Assembly (NCBI GenBank): GCA_003567055.1
Contig: PXAW01000339.1
Coordinates: forward strand, 1 to 11,278
Origin: Hyphomicrobiales bacterium
GTDB lineage: Bacteria > Pseudomonadota > Alphaproteobacteria > Rhizobiales > Beijerinckiaceae
Direction: 5' to 3'
DNA: 11,278 nucleotides
Shown here: positions 1 to 5,931 of the stretch, one piece after another
Numbering within the stretch: the stretch's first letter is position 1
Layout of the letters: each line of letters opens with the position of its first letter
Notes under the pieces: generated by a model
The model's database searches: none
The model's input: only the letters and a program-made list of their open reading frames with translations
What the model was told of the DNA's origin: nothing
Program-made: the position numbers and the translations under genes

Positions 1-1360
1 CCATGTAGCGCCGTTCCGAGGCGAAGGGGATGACGTCCACGCGCGGGCAGTCGCCGTTCTCGCGGTCCGGCTCAAAGCCCGCCTTGCGCGCCAGCACGAT
101 CAGCGCCGCCTCCGTCGGGTCGCCCTCCGGCTTCCACGCGTCGTCCTTGCGCTCAACCACGGCATCGTTGCACAGGAGCCCGGCGCGGATTATCTCGCAG
201 GCGATATCGTAATCCTCGATCCGGATCTCCTCGCCGTCCAGCGTGAAGCCGCCATGGGGTTCGTAGCCGACCCCTTCCGCTTCGATGTCGTGATCGGCGG
301 TGCGCACCGTCTTCGCGGTCATCTCGTTGCGGGTGAGCGTGCCGGTCTTGTCTGCGCAAATGGTGGTGAGGGCACCCAGCGTTTCGACCGCAGGAAGGCG
401 GCGGATGATGGCATTGCGTCCGGCCATGCGCTCGACGCCGATCGCCAGCGTCACGGTCATCACTGCGGGCAGTCCCTCGGGAATGGCGGCCACCGCGATA
501 GAGACGGCGGCGAAGAACATCTCGGTCCATTCGCGCTCCCAGAGCAGCGTTCCGATACCGAAGGTCAGGATTGCGAGCCCCACGATGATCACGCTCAGGA
601 CCTTTGTGAAGGCGTCGAGGCGCTGCATCAGCGGCGTCTTGAGCTTCTCCACGTCGGACAGCATGCCGCTGATGCGGCCGATCTCAGTGTCATCGCCGAT
701 CGCCACGACGACGCCGGTTCCCTGGCCGGCGGTGACGACGGTTCCCGAATAGGCCATGCTCGCCCGGTCGCCAAGTTCGGCATCATTCTCCACTGGCTCC
801 GTCGATTTCTCGACCGCAGTGGATTCCCCCGTCAGCGCCGCTTCCTGGGCCTGAAGATTGCGCGTCTTGACCAGGCGCACATCGGCCGGCACGCGGTCGC
901 CGGCTTCCAGGATCACGATGTCGCCCGGGACGAGCTCCTCCGAGTCGATTTCGCGGCGTTTGCCATCACGCCGCGTCCAGGCCTTTTGCGAAAGTATCTC
1001 GCGAACGCTGTCCAATGCGCGCTCGGCCTTGCCCTCCTGGACAAAGCCGATGATCGCGATGATCAGCACGACAGCGAAGATGACCCCGCTGTCGAGCCAC
1101 TCTCCGAGCGCTGCCGTGACCACGCCGGCGATGAGCAGAAGATAGATGAAGAGATTGTTGAACTGGCTGATGAAGCGCCGAAACGTCGAGCTTTGGGAAC
1201 TGGGAGTGAGACGGTTCTCGCCGTAGTTTTCCCGGCGTTTCTCGATCTCGTCGTCACTCAGCCCCTTTTCCGCATCGACGCCGAGTTCGTCCAGCGCCTC
1301 GTCGGGCTCGAATGCGTGCCACGCCGGCCCCTTGTCGCCGCCTTTGGAATCCTTAGCCAT
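1..1360 (-). CDS. P2A-type cation-transporting P-type ATPase, N-terminal part (runs off left edge)
   Basis: This is an ATP-driven inner-membrane cation pump, visible for 453 residues of an expected ~900; the C-terminal half lies outside the window. In order it shows an N-terminal cytoplasmic region with a cation-ATPase N-domain (about 12-60), membrane helices near 67-86 and 91-107, the actuator domain with TGES (177-180), helices near 253-272 and 279-303 with PEGLP (294-298), the phosphorylation motif DKTGT with Asp337, and the start of the nucleotide-binding domain with GDPTEAAL (413-420) and PFASERRYM (445-453). PEGLP and the flanking sequence resemble SERCA/PMR1 and bacterial CtpF-like pumps, so Ca2+ or another hard cation is likely; soft-metal pumps have CPC instead. 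The phosphorylation site reads CADKTGT where CSDKTGT is usual. The start is ATG at 1360, with AGGA a few bases upstream. It begins 21 bases after the gap stop, so it is probably the third gene of the pgk-gap operon. Ion specificity cannot be settled without the missing helices. Confidence 0.95.
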   Translation of the reverse strand, partial: MAKDSKGGDKGPAWHAFEPDEALDELGVDAEKGLSDDEIEKRRENYGENRLTPSSQSSTFRRFISQFNNLFIYLLLIAGVVTAALGEWLDSGVIFAVVLIIAIIGFVQEGKAERALDSVREILSQKAWTRRDGKRREIDSEELVPGDIVILEAGDRVPADVRLVKTRNLQAQEAALTGESTAVEKSTEPVENDAELGDRASMAYSGTVVTAGQGTGVVVAIGDDTEIGRISGMLSDVEKLKTPLMQRLDAFTKVLSVIIVGLAILTFGIGTLLWEREWTEMFFAAVSIAVAAIPEGLPAVMTVTLAIGVERMAGRNAIIRRLPAVETLGALTTICADKTGTLTRNEMTAKTVRTADHDIEAEGVGYEPHGGFTLDGEEIRIEDYDIACEIIRAGLLCNDAVVERKDDAWKPEGDPTEAALIVLARKAGFEPDRENGDCPRVDVIPFASERRYM

Positions 1361-1381
1361 TATTCCTGCGCCTTCCAGCCG

Positions 1382-2377
1382 CTACTGCTGCGTCATGTTC
1401 ATTGCTTGGCGCAGCATCTGCGCGGCGTAGGCCCACTCGTTGTCGTACCAGCTCAGGATCTTGACGAGATCGCCGTCGACAACGCGCGTGCTGTCCAGAT
1501 CGACAATCGAGGCGCGTGGGTCCTTGATGATGTCGGAGGAAACGAGCAGGTCGTCGCTCGCACCGAGGATCCCCCGATAGCGCTCGCTTTCCGCTTCCTC
1601 GCGAAAGATGTCGTTGATCTCCTCGACGCTCGTCGCGCGCTCCGTCACGAAGGTCACGTCGGCGATCGAGCCCACCGGGATCGGCGCGCGGATCGCGAGT
1701 CCGTCGAACTTGCCCTCGTGCTGCGGCAGTGCCTTCGTCGTCACCTTCGCCGCGCCCGTCGAAGCCGGCACGAGATTGGCGGCGCCCGCCCGGCCCCGCC
1801 GCATCTTCTTGGCCGGGCCATCGACGATGCTCTGCGAGATCGTGTAGGCATGCACCGTGGTCATGATCGCCTTGTGAATGCCGATGCGCCTGCCCATCAC
1901 CTCCACGACCGGGGCGATGGCGTTGGTCGTGCAGCTGCCGCAGGAGACGATATCGACATCCCCCTGCGTCTCGTTCACGCCGGGAATGACCGTCGCCATC
2001 TCGCTTTTGGCGGGCGCAGACAGGATCGCCTTCCGGGCTCCCGCTTCCGCGTGCTTGCGCAGCTCCTCCGCCTTGGTGAATATCCCGGTGCACTCGAAGA
2101 CGATGTCGACTTTCATGTCGCCCCAGGGCAGCTTCGCGGGATCCTTCTCGCTGAGCACCTTGATGGCGCGGCCGTCGATCCGAAGCTCGTTCTCGCCGGT
2201 TTCGACCGACTTCTCGTAGCGGCCGTAGACCGTGTCGAACTTCAAGAGATAGGCGAGGTTTTCCGAGTCGGCGATGTCGTTGACGGCGACCAGTTCCAGC
2301 CCTGGATCCTCCAGAACCAGCTTGAGCGTTGCCCGGCCGATGCGGCCCAGGCCATTGATGGCGACGCGTGCTGTCAT
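1382..2377 (-). CDS. gap: Type I glyceraldehyde-3-phosphate dehydrogenase
   Basis: This cytoplasmic enzyme converts glyceraldehyde 3-phosphate, phosphate and NAD+ to 1,3-bisphosphoglycerate, or the reverse. At 331 residues it is full length. It shows the Rossmann motif NGLGRIGR (8-15), Asp34 in VNDIAD (the acidic residue that favours NAD over NADP), catalytic Cys149 in SCTTN, His176, the phosphate-site segment PASTGAAK (204-211) and the C-terminal SWYDNEW (309-315). Around the nucleophile it reads CGSCTTNAIAP, where NASCTTN is the commonest form. The S-loop carries VDGP (186-188 region), as in E. coli GapA, rather than the LPHKDLRRAR form. The start is ATG at 2377, with AAGGAGAG about 6 bases upstream. 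It lies 51 bases after pgk and 21 bases before the ATPase on the same strand, so it is probably cotranscribed with both. The family call is secure; cofactor preference is inferred from Asp34 only. Confidence 0.97.
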   Translation of the reverse strand: MTARVAINGLGRIGRATLKLVLEDPGLELVAVNDIADSENLAYLLKFDTVYGRYEKSVETGENELRIDGRAIKVLSEKDPAKLPWGDMKVDIVFECTGIFTKAEELRKHAEAGARKAILSAPAKSEMATVIPGVNETQGDVDIVSCGSCTTNAIAPVVEVMGRRIGIHKAIMTTVHAYTISQSIVDGPAKKMRRGRAGAANLVPASTGAAKVTTKALPQHEGKFDGLAIRAPIPVGSIADVTFVTERATSVEEINDIFREEAESERYRGILGASDDLLVSSDIIKDPRASIVDLDSTRVVDGDLVKILSWYDNEWAYAAQMLRQAMNMTQQ

Positions 2378-2408
2378 TTGTGCTCTCCTTGAAACTTGTG
2401 AAGCGACT

Positions 2409-2426
2409 GGACGCGAGAGCGCGTCC
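2409..2426 (-). repeat. Short hairpin between pgk and gap
   Basis: A perfect 7-base inverted repeat, GGACGCG and CGCGTCC around an AGAG loop, lies a few bases past the pgk stop codon. No T-run follows it, so it does not look like a full intrinsic terminator. It may act as an RNA processing or 3'-end stabilising element that sets the pgk to gap ratio; that role is inference. Confidence 0.4.
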
Positions 2427-2428
2427 GG

Positions 2429-3613
2429 TTAGGCTCGCAGCGCCTCGACGCCCGGCAATTCCTTGCCCTCAAGCCATTCGAGAAAAGCGCCGCCGGCTAG
2501 CGAAACGTAGGTGAAGTCGTCCCGCACGCCCGCCTCCGCGAGAGCGGCTCCGGTCTCGCCGCCGCCGGCGACGCTGATCAGGCTCTCGTCGCGGGTACGT
2601 TCCGCAACGTGCTTCGCCACCTCGTGCGTCGCGCGCTCGAAGCCGGAAACCTCGGCCGCGCCGAGCGGGCCGTTCCAGACGAGGGTGCGGGCACCCTTGA
2701 GGATTTCGCGGATACGGGCGATGCTGTCGGGGCCGAGATCGAGGATCATCGCATCGTCGGGGACGGCATCGATCGAGACGGTCTCGCTCGGCGCATCCGC
2801 CTGCATTTCCCGCGCGACGACGACGTCGCTGGGAAGCACGATTTCGCAGCCGTGCTCGCGCGCAGCCTCGCTGATCTCCCGCGCCTCGTCGTGCGCATCA
2901 TCCTCGCGGATCGACTTGCCGACGCTCTTGCCCTCCATGGCGAGAAGCGTATTGGCCATCCCGCCGGCCAGCACCAGCGTGTCGACGCGGCGGATCAGGC
3001 TCCGCAGCAGCCCGAACTTGGAGGAGATCTTCGCGCCGCCCACGATCGCGGCGAAGGGCCGCTGCGCATCGGCGAGATGCTCTTCGAGACTGCGGATCTC
3101 GCGCTCCATCAGGCGTCCGGCAGCGCAAGGAAGCAGCTTCGGCACGCCCACGATGGAGGCATGCGCCCGGTGCGCGGCCGAGAACGCGTCGTCGACGTAC
3201 TCGTCGCCCAACCCGGCCAGAACCTTGGCGAAATCCTCGTCATCGTCCTTTTCGCCGGAATGAAAGCGCAAATTCTCGATGAGAACGGCCTTGCCTGGCT
3301 CCAGATCGTCGAGAAGCGCGTGGGCCTGATCGTAATTCTCGGCGAAGACGACGTCGATGCCGTCGAGCGCGGCGGCGAGTTCGTCCGCCACCTGCCGCAG
3401 GGAGAGCGAAGGATCGCGCTCGCCCTTGGGCTTGCCGAAATGCGACATCACCACCGGCGTACCACCGCGCTCCACGATTTCGCGGATCGTCGGCGCGGCG
3501 GCGCGGATGCGCTGGCTGTCCGTCACCTTCCCGTCCTTGATGGGAACGTTCAGATCGGCGCGCACCAGCACGCGCCGTTCCTTGATCTGGAGGTCGTCGA
3601 GGGTGCGCAGCAT
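2429..3613 (-). CDS. pgk: Phosphoglycerate kinase
   Basis: This cytoplasmic enzyme transfers phosphate between 1,3-bisphosphoglycerate and ADP to give 3-phosphoglycerate and ATP. At 394 residues it has normal length. Family motifs in order: RADLNVP (18-24), SHFGKPKG (57-64, usually SHLGRPKG), ENLRFHSGE (113-121), DAFSAAHRAHAS (142-153), GGAKISSKFGLL (192-203), NGPLG (314-318), and the nucleotide/Mg region AGGGETGAAL (349-358). In the last, Glu353 replaces the usual Asp of GGGDT; near the C-terminus SLAGGAFLEWLEGKELPG replaces the usual STGGGA. These changes suggest a diverged, perhaps secondary, copy. The start is ATG at 3613, preceded by AGGGAAA. It is the first gene of a pgk-gap-ATPase operon, the reverse of the common gap-pgk order, and a perfect EcfG promoter motif lies about 85 bases upstream. 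The family is certain; the idea that it is a second copy is inference. Confidence 0.97.
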   Translation of the reverse strand: MLRTLDDLQIKERRVLVRADLNVPIKDGKVTDSQRIRAAAPTIREIVERGGTPVVMSHFGKPKGERDPSLSLRQVADELAAALDGIDVVFAENYDQAHALLDDLEPGKAVLIENLRFHSGEKDDDEDFAKVLAGLGDEYVDDAFSAAHRAHASIVGVPKLLPCAAGRLMEREIRSLEEHLADAQRPFAAIVGGAKISSKFGLLRSLIRRVDTLVLAGGMANTLLAMEGKSVGKSIREDDAHDEAREISEAAREHGCEIVLPSDVVVAREMQADAPSETVSIDAVPDDAMILDLGPDSIARIREILKGARTLVWNGPLGAAEVSGFERATHEVAKHVAERTRDESLISVAGGGETGAALAEAGVRDDFTYVSLAGGAFLEWLEGKELPGVEALRA

Positions 3614-3696
3614 GTCGTTTCCCTGAGCTCAGACCACCGACCCTCGACCGCTTTTACGGCAGGCCCCGGAGGCTCGGTAACTTTTGCAACTGTGCT

Positions 3697-3721
3697 GGAA
3701 CGCAACGACACCGCCGAAGTT
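3697..3721 (+). promoter_or_regulatory. Near-consensus EcfG-type promoter pointing toward bfr
   Basis: GGAAC (3697-3701), a 16-base spacer, then AGTT (3718-3721). The alphaproteobacterial general-stress sigma EcfG recognises GGAAC-N16/17-cGTT, so only the weakly conserved first base of the -10 element differs. It overlaps the minus-strand site almost exactly. It would give a leader of about 410 bases before bfr, so the site at 4022 is the better bfr promoter. Confidence 0.4.
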
Positions 3722-3723
3722 CC
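3699..3723 (-). promoter_or_regulatory. EcfG-type general-stress promoter of the pgk-gap-ATPase operon
   Basis: Reading the minus strand: GGAAC (3723-3719), a 16-base spacer, then CGTT (3702-3699), a perfect match to the EcfG consensus. Transcription would start near 3691, giving a leader of about 75-80 bases before the pgk ATG at 3613, a normal distance. The motif match is seen directly; use by EcfG is inferred from the known consensus. Confidence 0.75.
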
Positions 3724-3730
3724 CGGAGAA

Positions 3731-3749
3731 AATTGACCAGACAATTGAC
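3731..3749 (+). repeat. Direct repeat AATTGAC
   Basis: AATTGAC occurs at 3731-3737 and again at 3743-3749, a 12-base period, just outside the divergent stress promoters. It could be a tandem protein-binding site upstream of pgk, but two 7-base copies may also be chance. Confidence 0.25.
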
Positions 3750-4021
3750 TGCGCCGTCACGTGAAAATACTTACCTGATCTTCGGCCGCACCAGTTTTTT
3801 CATGTGCGAGAAGTGTTTGGCGCTCCGCGTAACGTCACCGGATCCTTTTCACTGTTGGTTCGATAACCGCATCTTCGGCGCGTTCTCGCCTCTGCGCTCA
3901 TCCCCCGGACAGTTCTCGTCGCGATTTCGCTCTTTGGGCTTTACGAAGCGGAAGCCGTACCTGCCGCGAGGCGCGCGGTCGCGGCAACGACCCCGACAGG
4001 CGATCCTGATGGCCTTTGAGC

Positions 4022-4047
4022 GGAACGCGCCTCGGCTTTGCGTCGTT
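4022..4047 (+). promoter_or_regulatory. EcfG-type general-stress promoter of bfr
   Basis: GGAAC (4022-4026), a 17-base spacer, then CGTT (4044-4047), a perfect match to the EcfG consensus. Transcription would start near 4055, about 85 bases before the bfr ATG. The -10 element lies inside the inverted repeat at 4042-4058. Confidence 0.75.
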
Positions 4048-4058
4048 GTCGCAACGAC
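4042..4058. repeat. Inverted repeat over the bfr promoter -10 and start site
   Basis: GTCGTTG (4042-4048) and CAACGAC (4052-4058) form a perfect 7-base dyad around TCG. It covers the -10 element and the predicted transcription start of the EcfG motif, so it is placed like a repressor operator. It does not look like a Fur or IscR box. The arms also occur singly at 3702-3709 and 3984-3991. Confidence 0.4.
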
Positions 4059-4140
4059 CACCATTTTCCGGGTCGGTTGGCTCGTCACACGTATCCCCAC
4101 CGCCCGACGACAAACGACGTACCGACAGCAGGAGATCACG

Positions 4141-4632
4141 ATGAAGGGTTCAGACGTATCGCTCAAGCACCTTCAGCGGGCGCTGACGATGGAGTTGACG
4201 ACCGTCAACACCTACATGTTGCAGGCCGCCAAATTCGAGGATTGGGGGCTCGAACAGCTGGCCCGGCGCATGGAAGCCGAAATCGAGGAAGAGCGCGCGC
4301 ACGCCAAGCGTTTTCTCGACAGGATCCTTTTTCTGGAGGGCGTGGCCAATGTCCACGATCTCGACGATATCAGCCAGGACGAGACGCTGCGAGCGGTGTT
4401 CGAAACCCAGCTCAAGATGGAGAACGAAGCGCGAGACTACTACGACCGCGCTGCCGCCGAGAGTCGCGACGCCGGTGATCTCGGCACCTTCGACCTGTTC
4501 CGCTCCGTTCTCAAGGACGAGGAGGAGCATATCGATTTCATCGAGACCCAATTCGACTTGATTGAGATGATGGGTGAGCAACTCTACGTCTCACGGCAGG
4601 TTTCGTCGACCGTTGATCGGGGCGAACGCTGA
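4141..4632 (+). CDS. bfr: Bacterioferritin without the haem-ligand methionine
   Basis: A 163-residue member of the bacterioferritin family, whose 24-subunit cage oxidises Fe2+ and stores it as mineral in the cytoplasm. It opens with MKG and contains LxRILFLEG-type sequence (61-67) and the C-terminal FDLIEMMGEQLYV (138-150), as in E. coli Bfr. All ferroxidase residues are present at the E. coli positions: Glu18, Glu51, His54, Glu94, Glu127 and His130. Met52, which binds haem b between subunit pairs in classical Bfr, is Arg here, so a haem-free cage or a hetero-oligomer with another Bfr subunit is likely. The ATG at 4141 follows AGGAG about 7 bases upstream; the longer in-frame extension has no family similarity. 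Its promoter carries a perfect EcfG motif. The membrane-protein gene follows after 124 bases on the same strand and may be cotranscribed. Confidence 0.95.
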   Translation: MKGSDVSLKHLQRALTMELTTVNTYMLQAAKFEDWGLEQLARRMEAEIEEERAHAKRFLDRILFLEGVANVHDLDDISQDETLRAVFETQLKMENEARDYYDRAAAESRDAGDLGTFDLFRSVLKDEEEHIDFIETQFDLIEMMGEQLYVSRQVSSTVDRGER

Positions 4633-4745
4633 CGGAGAGGTTGAACAAGGCGCCGACAGGCGCGGGTAGGGCAGAGCGGGCGGATCATCCCCCGTCGAGG
4701 CTTGCGCCCGCCGGAGCGGTCGATCGCCTCGGGTTTCGAGCATTT

Positions 4746-4759
4746 GGAGGACTGGATTG
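4746..4759 (+). promoter_or_regulatory. Ribosome binding site that fixes a TTG start
   Basis: GGAGG at 4746-4750 lies 6 bases before the TTG at 4757-4759. There is no ATG at a comparable position in this frame, so the site decides the start of the membrane-protein gene. Confidence 0.7.
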
Positions 4760-5428
4760 GAAGTCAGCAACGCGTTTCTGCCGCGCCCGGGGTGCATCCC
4801 AGCGTACCCGGTGGCGATCACGGTTCCGCTCACGCTCTGGACGATCATCCTCATCCCAGTCTACTGGCACTATTACGGCCCGACCAACTTTCTCTGGTTC
4901 TCGGACATTGCGCTGTTCGCGCTCGTCATCTGCGCCTGGACGGGCAACCGTCTGCTCTATTCTATGATGGCAGTCGGAGTGCTTCCGATGGAAACGCTCT
5001 GGCTCGTCGACTTCGTCACGGGGGGACACGTGACCGGGCTCGCGGCCTACATGTTCGATCCGGATCTGGAGCTGTACCTGCGCATCCTTTCCGGCTTCCA
5101 TTTCGCGCTGCCACCGCTGATCATCTGGATGCTGTACTGCCAGGGCTACGACGAGCGCGCCCTGTTCTGGCAATGGCTGCTGGGCTGGATCGTCCTGCCC
5201 GTGACTTACCTCGTCACGGATCCGGAGGCCAACATCAACTCCGTGTACGGCCTGACCGATCCGCAGGACACCTTGCCGGATCTGATCTATCTCGGGCTCT
5301 TCATGCTGCTGCTGCCGATCGTGGTCTATCTGCCGATGCATTGGCTGTTGAAGCGGCTGTGGGGCAAGGCGGGGCGCTGGCGGCGGACGAAACCGCTGGA
5401 GGCTTGCGGCCCGACCGCAGCGGACTGA
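4757..5428 (+). CDS. Unrecognised six-helix membrane protein
   Basis: The predicted product is 223 residues and strongly hydrophobic, with about six membrane segments near 17-39, 45-63, 68-86, 108-127, 135-153 and 176-200, and a short basic tail. A distinctive segment, YWHYYGPTNFLWFSDIAL (36-53), lies between the first two helices. The protein is rich in Trp, Tyr and His near the membrane faces and has acidic patches in the DPDLELYLR (101-109) and TDPEANINS (155-163) loops. I have a faint memory of similar uncharacterised membrane proteins in other bacteria but cannot name a family or function. Translation starts at TTG with a strong Shine-Dalgarno site. It follows bfr by 124 bases; that gap holds a weak hairpin (GCGCC-GACA-GGCGC at 4650-4663) and a 7-base stem (4676-4682 with 4705-4711) but no clear promoter or terminator. 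It ends 22 bases from the convergent gene at 5451. Confidence 0.85.
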   Translation: MEVSNAFLPRPGCIPAYPVAITVPLTLWTIILIPVYWHYYGPTNFLWFSDIALFALVICAWTGNRLLYSMMAVGVLPMETLWLVDFVTGGHVTGLAAYMFDPDLELYLRILSGFHFALPPLIIWMLYCQGYDERALFWQWLLGWIVLPVTYLVTDPEANINSVYGLTDPQDTLPDLIYLGLFMLLLPIVVYLPMHWLLKRLWGKAGRWRRTKPLEACGPTAAD

Positions 5429-5450
5429 ACCGCTGGCCGGGCCGGACGCT

Positions 5451-5663
5451 TCAAGGTTGCTCCGGACTGTTCGGATTCTCGAGGGCATGACGCGCGAAGG
5501 CCTTCTCCAATCCCTCCAGCATATGTTGGCTGGTCTCCAGCACCGCGCGCAGCCCCTCGTCCCGTGTTGAATCGATGTCGTTGCGCACATGCCCGGAAAG
5601 CTGCCTCAGGCGCTCCTGCATTTTCCTGGCGACTTCTACGCGGTTGTTGGTTTCCTGGTGCAT
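5451..5663 (-). CDS. Small helical protein of unknown function (70 residues)
   Basis: A 70-residue, charged, probably all-helical soluble protein. It begins MHQETNNRVEVARKMQERL, has heptad-like spacing of Leu, Val and Met through EGLRAVLETSQHMLEGLEKAF, and ends in a Pro/Asn-rich tail. No catalytic motif or membrane segment is present. The start chosen is ATG at 5663 because AGGAGG lies just upstream; the frame stays open to 5756, but that extension has no ribosome site. A candidate EcfG-type promoter lies 40-60 bases upstream. It converges on the membrane-protein gene with 22 bases between. Probably a real gene, given the ribosome site and amphipathic pattern; the function is unknown. Confidence 0.7.
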   Translation of the reverse strand: MHQETNNRVEVARKMQERLRQLSGHVRNDIDSTRDEGLRAVLETSQHMLEGLEKAFARHALENPNSPEQP

Positions 5664-5702
5664 AACCCCTCCTGTCGGCCTTCGACGCGTTCCTCTTTTC
5701 GC

Positions 5703-5727
5703 AATCAACCAAGCCTCGTTTTGTTCC
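5703..5727 (-). promoter_or_regulatory. Candidate EcfG-type promoter of the 70-residue gene
   Basis: On the minus strand GGAAC (5727-5723), 16 bases, then GATT (5706-5703). This fits the relaxed GGAAC-N18-TT form but lacks the usual G of cGTT. The start site would be near 5696, about 33 bases before the ATG at 5663. The placement is right; the match is imperfect. Confidence 0.35.
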
Positions 5728-5773
5728 GATCCTCCAGATGCCGCATGAAGCCGCATACGGACAGAATCTCTCT

Positions 5774-5783
5774 TTTCCGGAAA
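5774..5783. repeat. Palindrome TTTCCGGAAA
   Basis: A perfect 10-base palindrome in the 268-base gap between the ligase gene and the 70-residue gene. It lies upstream of the candidate promoter at 5703-5727 and could be a binding site, or chance. Apart from this, that promoter and a 5-base hairpin at 5872-5885, I see nothing in this gap. Confidence 0.25.
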
Positions 5784-5931
5784 GGTTGTCCTGACCGGAA
5801 GCGAAGGGAAAGATCATGCGAATGCACCTCTCGCCGGCGCTGATCTCGTTTCCTCTCATCGCCATATCCGCCTTGCAGGGGCAAGTCGCGCCAGGGCCAG
5901 TATGAGGCTGCCCCCCAAGGTTACGAAGCGT

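Larger units (their letters stand above)
3614..4140. other. Divergent control region between pgk and bfr (527 bases)
   Basis: No gene is supported here. An open frame continues upstream from bfr to about 3733, but its translation has no family character and the strong ribosome site sits just before 4141. The region holds overlapping EcfG-type motifs on both strands at 3697-3723, a perfect EcfG motif pointing to bfr at 4022-4047, an inverted repeat over that promoter at 4042-4058, three copies of GCAACGAC (3702, 3984, 4051) and a direct repeat of AATTGAC (3731 and 3743). I see nothing recognisable in about 3750-3980. Confidence 0.7.

Noticed and set aside
254..2392. A 712-codon open frame on the plus strand
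   Set aside because: It lies antisense to the ATPase and gap genes, has Arg/His/Asp-rich composition typical of antisense frames in GC-rich DNA, and spans the gap-ATPase junction.
2609..3736. A 375-codon plus-strand frame
   Set aside because: It is antisense to pgk, whose family motifs are unambiguous.
3733..4140. In-frame N-terminal extension of bacterioferritin
   Set aside because: The MKG start at 4141 matches the family N-terminus and has a strong ribosome site; the extension has no recognisable sequence and crosses the promoter.
5689..5693. Second GGAAC on the minus strand near the 70-residue gene
   Set aside because: No cGTT or TT follows at 16-19 bases, and it would overlap the ribosome site region.
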